In this document: positions 6,838 through 8,203 of the stretch, one piece after another
How the letters are laid out: each line of letters starts with the position of its first letter
Position numbering within the stretch: the stretch's first letter is position 1
Assembly (NCBI GenBank): GCA_038323025.1
Contig: JBBQGL010000159.1
Location: forward strand, 1-8,203
Direction: 5' to 3'
DNA from: JAFKKF01 sp038323025
GTDB taxonomy: Bacteria > Pseudomonadota > Alphaproteobacteria > Rhizobiales > Kaistiaceae
DNA length: 8,203 nucleotides
Translations under genes and position numbers: made by a program
The notes under the pieces: model-generated
The model's input: only the letters and a program-made list of their open reading frames with translations
What the model was told of the DNA's origin: nothing
Databases searched by the model: none

Positions 6838-6865
6838 GATGTGAAACGTTATAACGTTACATATC
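6838..6865. promoter_or_regulatory. Putative Zur-type (Fur family) operator upstream of znuA
   Basis: The core AACGTTATAACGTT at 6845-6858 is a perfect 14-bp palindrome. Symmetry continues outwards to 6838-6865, with 12 of 14 base pairs matching (mismatches at 6841/6862 and 6844/6859). It is an AT-rich island in a very GC-rich window, 24 nt from the znuA start codon, and covers the predicted -10. Fur family repressors bind palindromes of this size, and Zur normally represses znu operons when zinc is plentiful. The match to Zur is inferred from position, size and the GTTATAAC centre; the regulator gene itself is not in the window. Confidence 0.75.
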
Positions 6866-6875
6866 ATTTTCGCAA
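6848..6875 (-). promoter_or_regulatory. Predicted sigma-70-type promoter of znuACB
   Basis: On the minus strand, TTGCGA (6870-6875; 4 of 6 against TTGACA) is followed after 16 nt by TATAAC (6848-6853; 5 of 6 against TATAAT). Transcription would start near 6841, giving a short leader of under 30 nt. The -10 lies inside the palindrome, so a bound repressor would block polymerase. Prediction is by eye. Confidence 0.55.
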
Positions 6876-6899
6876 GCCGCCCAGGGCGCGGTCGCCGGC

Positions 6900-7580
6900 T
6901 CAATCGATCGCCAGCACCTCGAAGAAACTGGTGTCGGGGTCCGTAAATCCGCGCTCATTGATCGAGATGAGGTAGAGGCGGCCCTTGTCCGCAATCGCCA
7001 GCCCGACCTTGTTACCGTAGTTCTCGTTGCCCGAATTGGCGGGCTTGTCGCGGTCGTAGGTGCGTTCTTTCTGTTCCGGCAGGAATGTCCTCCCGACGAC
7101 GGCCCGCAGGCTCCCGTCATAGGGCAGCAGGGTCGCGGAGAAGCCGTCGCCGGTGGATTTGCCGACGGTGATGACTCCGTTCTTGCGAACGACCCGGCAG
7201 CTATGCGTGCCGACCTTTTCGCTGCCGTTCTCGAGGAAGCCGAACCAGTAGACCGTGCAGAGGTGCTTGCCCGGCCGGACGCTGTCGAAATTGCCGTCGT
7301 TGTTGCCCTGCGCGATCCGCCGGAGAACCAGTTCGGCCTGGTTGTTGAGCGGCAGCATCGCGCGCTCGGACAGGGACAGCGTGTGGGCGACCTGTCCGGG
7401 AAGGGCGGCCAGTTCGGCCGCGTCGGCGGGCGTGAGTTGAGCGCGGACCGCCTGACACGGCGCGCCGCAGGCCGGCGCCAGCCACGCCAGCGGCTGGTCC
7501 GCCACGGCCGGTGTGGCGGCAATGGACAGGACCATGAGCGCGGCCGCCCAAAATCCGGTGTGTCTTGATACCGATCGCAA
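6900..7580 (-). CDS. Small secreted protein of unknown function, possibly DUF4893-like
   Basis: A 226-residue protein that I do not firmly recognise. Residues 1-27 (MRSVSRHTGFWAAALMVLSIAATPAVA|D) form a Sec signal peptide, so the product should be periplasmic or secreted. The mature chain has four cysteines (38, 42, 108, 128) and no lipobox. The C-terminal half, with KHLCTVYWFGF, HSCRVV, a KSTGDGF turn, VVGRTFL and a final LISINERGF..SFFEVLAI, looks like a small beta-rich domain and resembles my memory of DUF4893, without certainty. The start is TTG at 7578-7580: it is preceded by a strong Shine-Dalgarno sequence AGGGAGG (7586-7592) 5 nt upstream and gives a full signal peptide, whereas the next in-frame ATG (7535) would cut the signal peptide short. 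It begins 10 nt after the transglycosylase stop, so the two genes form an operon. A role linked to cell-wall turnover is inferred from that neighbour only. Confidence 0.8.
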   Translation of the reverse strand: MRSVSRHTGFWAAALMVLSIAATPAVADQPLAWLAPACGAPCQAVRAQLTPADAAELAALPGQVAHTLSLSERAMLPLNNQAELVLRRIAQGNNDGNFDSVRPGKHLCTVYWFGFLENGSEKVGTHSCRVVRKNGVITVGKSTGDGFSATLLPYDGSLRAVVGRTFLPEQKERTYDRDKPANSGNENYGNKVGLAIADKGRLYLISINERGFTDPDTSFFEVLAID

Positions 7581-7585
7581 ACCCG

Positions 7586-7592
7586 CCTCCCT
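7586..7592 (-). promoter_or_regulatory. Strong ribosome binding site that fixes a TTG start
   Basis: AGGGAGG on the minus strand lies 5 nt before the TTG codon at 7578-7580. It overlaps the TAG stop (7591-7593) of the upstream transglycosylase gene, so ribosomes ending that gene are placed directly on the next start. This is the main evidence for the rare start codon. Confidence 0.75.
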
Positions 7593-8203
7593 AGCGCACG
7601 CGCGCCATCATCGCCGCATCAGGATAACACGTCACCGGCTCGTGCATCCGCGCCTGCCACTTGCCGACGGCAATGCGCGTCTTGAATCCGATCAGGCCGT
7701 CGCTGCCGCCGACATCCTCCCCATTCTTTTCGAAGCCGCGCTGCATGGCCGCCACGGCCGGCCGCCGCAGGCCGCCCGTTTGACCCCAGGGGGCCTGGAA
7801 CGGGCGGTCGTTGGAAAACCGGTCGGCGAGGTGGACGATGTAGAGCGCGTAGAGATCGGAGTTGTTGTAGATCTTGAGGGTGTAGAAATTGCCGCTGACG
7901 ATGAAGGCGGGCCCAAGCCTTCCCGCGGGCATCAGAAGGTAAGCGTCTCCCGTTGTATGCGGCATCGGCTTCCCGTCAGCGCGGCGCACCCCGAGGGCCG
8001 CCCATTTCGCCATAGGTTTTCCCTGTTCCGGCCCTTCCAGGCTGCAGAGCACTTTCGCCGGCACTTCCGCCTCGAAGCCCCAGGGGACGCCGGGCTCCCA
8101 GCCTTGCAGCTTGAGGAAGTTGGCGATCGAGGCGAGGCTGTCCGGGACCGAACCCCAGATGTCGCGGCGACCGTCGCCGTCGAAGTCAACCGCGTATTTG
8201 CGG
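7591..8203 (-). CDS. MltB-type lytic murein transglycosylase, C-terminal part (5' end outside window)
   Basis: Periplasmic enzyme that cleaves the glycan strands of peptidoglycan and leaves 1,6-anhydro-muramic ends (family GH103, SLT_2). The frame is open to the window edge; 203 residues are present. The fragment begins RKYAVDFDGDGRRDIWGSVP, a hallmark of the MltB catalytic domain, then NFLKLQGWEPGVPWGFE, GPAFIVSGNF (residues 97-106), a YNNS segment (112-115) and HLADRF (124-129), which ends the catalytic domain. Residues about 140-203 look like a PG_binding_1 peptidoglycan-binding domain, with DGLIGFKTRIAVGKWQ (168-183) as its typical core. The catalytic Glu should lie upstream, outside the window. 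An in-frame GTG at 8064 is internal, since homology clearly continues upstream of it. The gene ends at TAG 7591-7593, 10 nt before the next start, so the two are very likely cotranscribed. Confidence 0.95.
   Translation of the reverse strand, partial: RKYAVDFDGDGRRDIWGSVPDSLASIANFLKLQGWEPGVPWGFEAEVPAKVLCSLEGPEQGKPMAKWAALGVRRADGKPMPHTTGDAYLLMPAGRLGPAFIVSGNFYTLKIYNNSDLYALYIVHLADRFSNDRPFQAPWGQTGGLRRPAVAAMQRGFEKNGEDVGGSDGLIGFKTRIAVGKWQARMHEPVTCYPDAAMMARVR

Noticed and set aside
6876..6899. Possible terminator between the unknown secreted gene and the znuA promoter
   Set aside because: Short GC stems can be drawn, but none exceeds about 5 bp and no T run follows.

Overview
The window looks like ordinary chromosome from a high-GC alphaproteobacterium, most likely of the order Hyphomicrobiales (Rhizobiales). 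The reasons are the G+C-rich codon use throughout, the rhizobial style of the glutamine-dependent NAD synthetase, a DUF2865-type cysteine-rich secreted protein, an L,D-transpeptidase lipoprotein and a single zinc/manganese-type ABC uptake operon. I see no mobile element, CRISPR array, rRNA or tRNA.

Layout. Plus strand, 1-2365: the 3' part of nadE (NAD synthetase) enters from the left edge, and a short stand-alone RecD-like/Dda-like helicase follows 46 bp later. This pair meets a long minus-strand block tail to tail, with only 4 bp between the stop codons at 2365 and 2370. Minus strand, read from the right edge leftwards: the C-terminal part of a MltB-type lytic murein transglycosylase (edge to 7591); a small secreted protein of unknown function that probably starts at TTG (7580-6900); a promoter and near-perfect palindrome at about 6838-6875; the three-gene metal uptake operon znuA-znuC-znuB (6814-4325); a DUF2865-like secreted protein (4194-3181); and an L,D-transpeptidase lipoprotein (3113-2370).

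How the genes work together. ZnuA (periplasmic binding protein), ZnuC (ATPase) and ZnuB (membrane permease) form one transporter. They are translationally coupled: znuA and znuC overlap by 4 nt, and znuC and znuB by 14 nt. The 14-bp perfect palindrome over the predicted -10 of znuA is the expected place for a Zur-type (Fur family) metal-responsive repressor. The flanking genes act at the cell wall: a transglycosylase cuts peptidoglycan glycan strands, and an L,D-transpeptidase makes 3-3 cross-links or anchors proteins to peptidoglycan. DUF2865 and the TTG-start protein are secreted proteins of unknown role.

I did not find a clearly new system. The points that most deserve a second look are the metal-operon operator, the His-rich ZnuC tail encoded across the znuB start, the ZnuA ligand set, the uncharacterised secreted protein coupled to the transglycosylase, and the cysteine-rich protein next to the L,D-transpeptidase.
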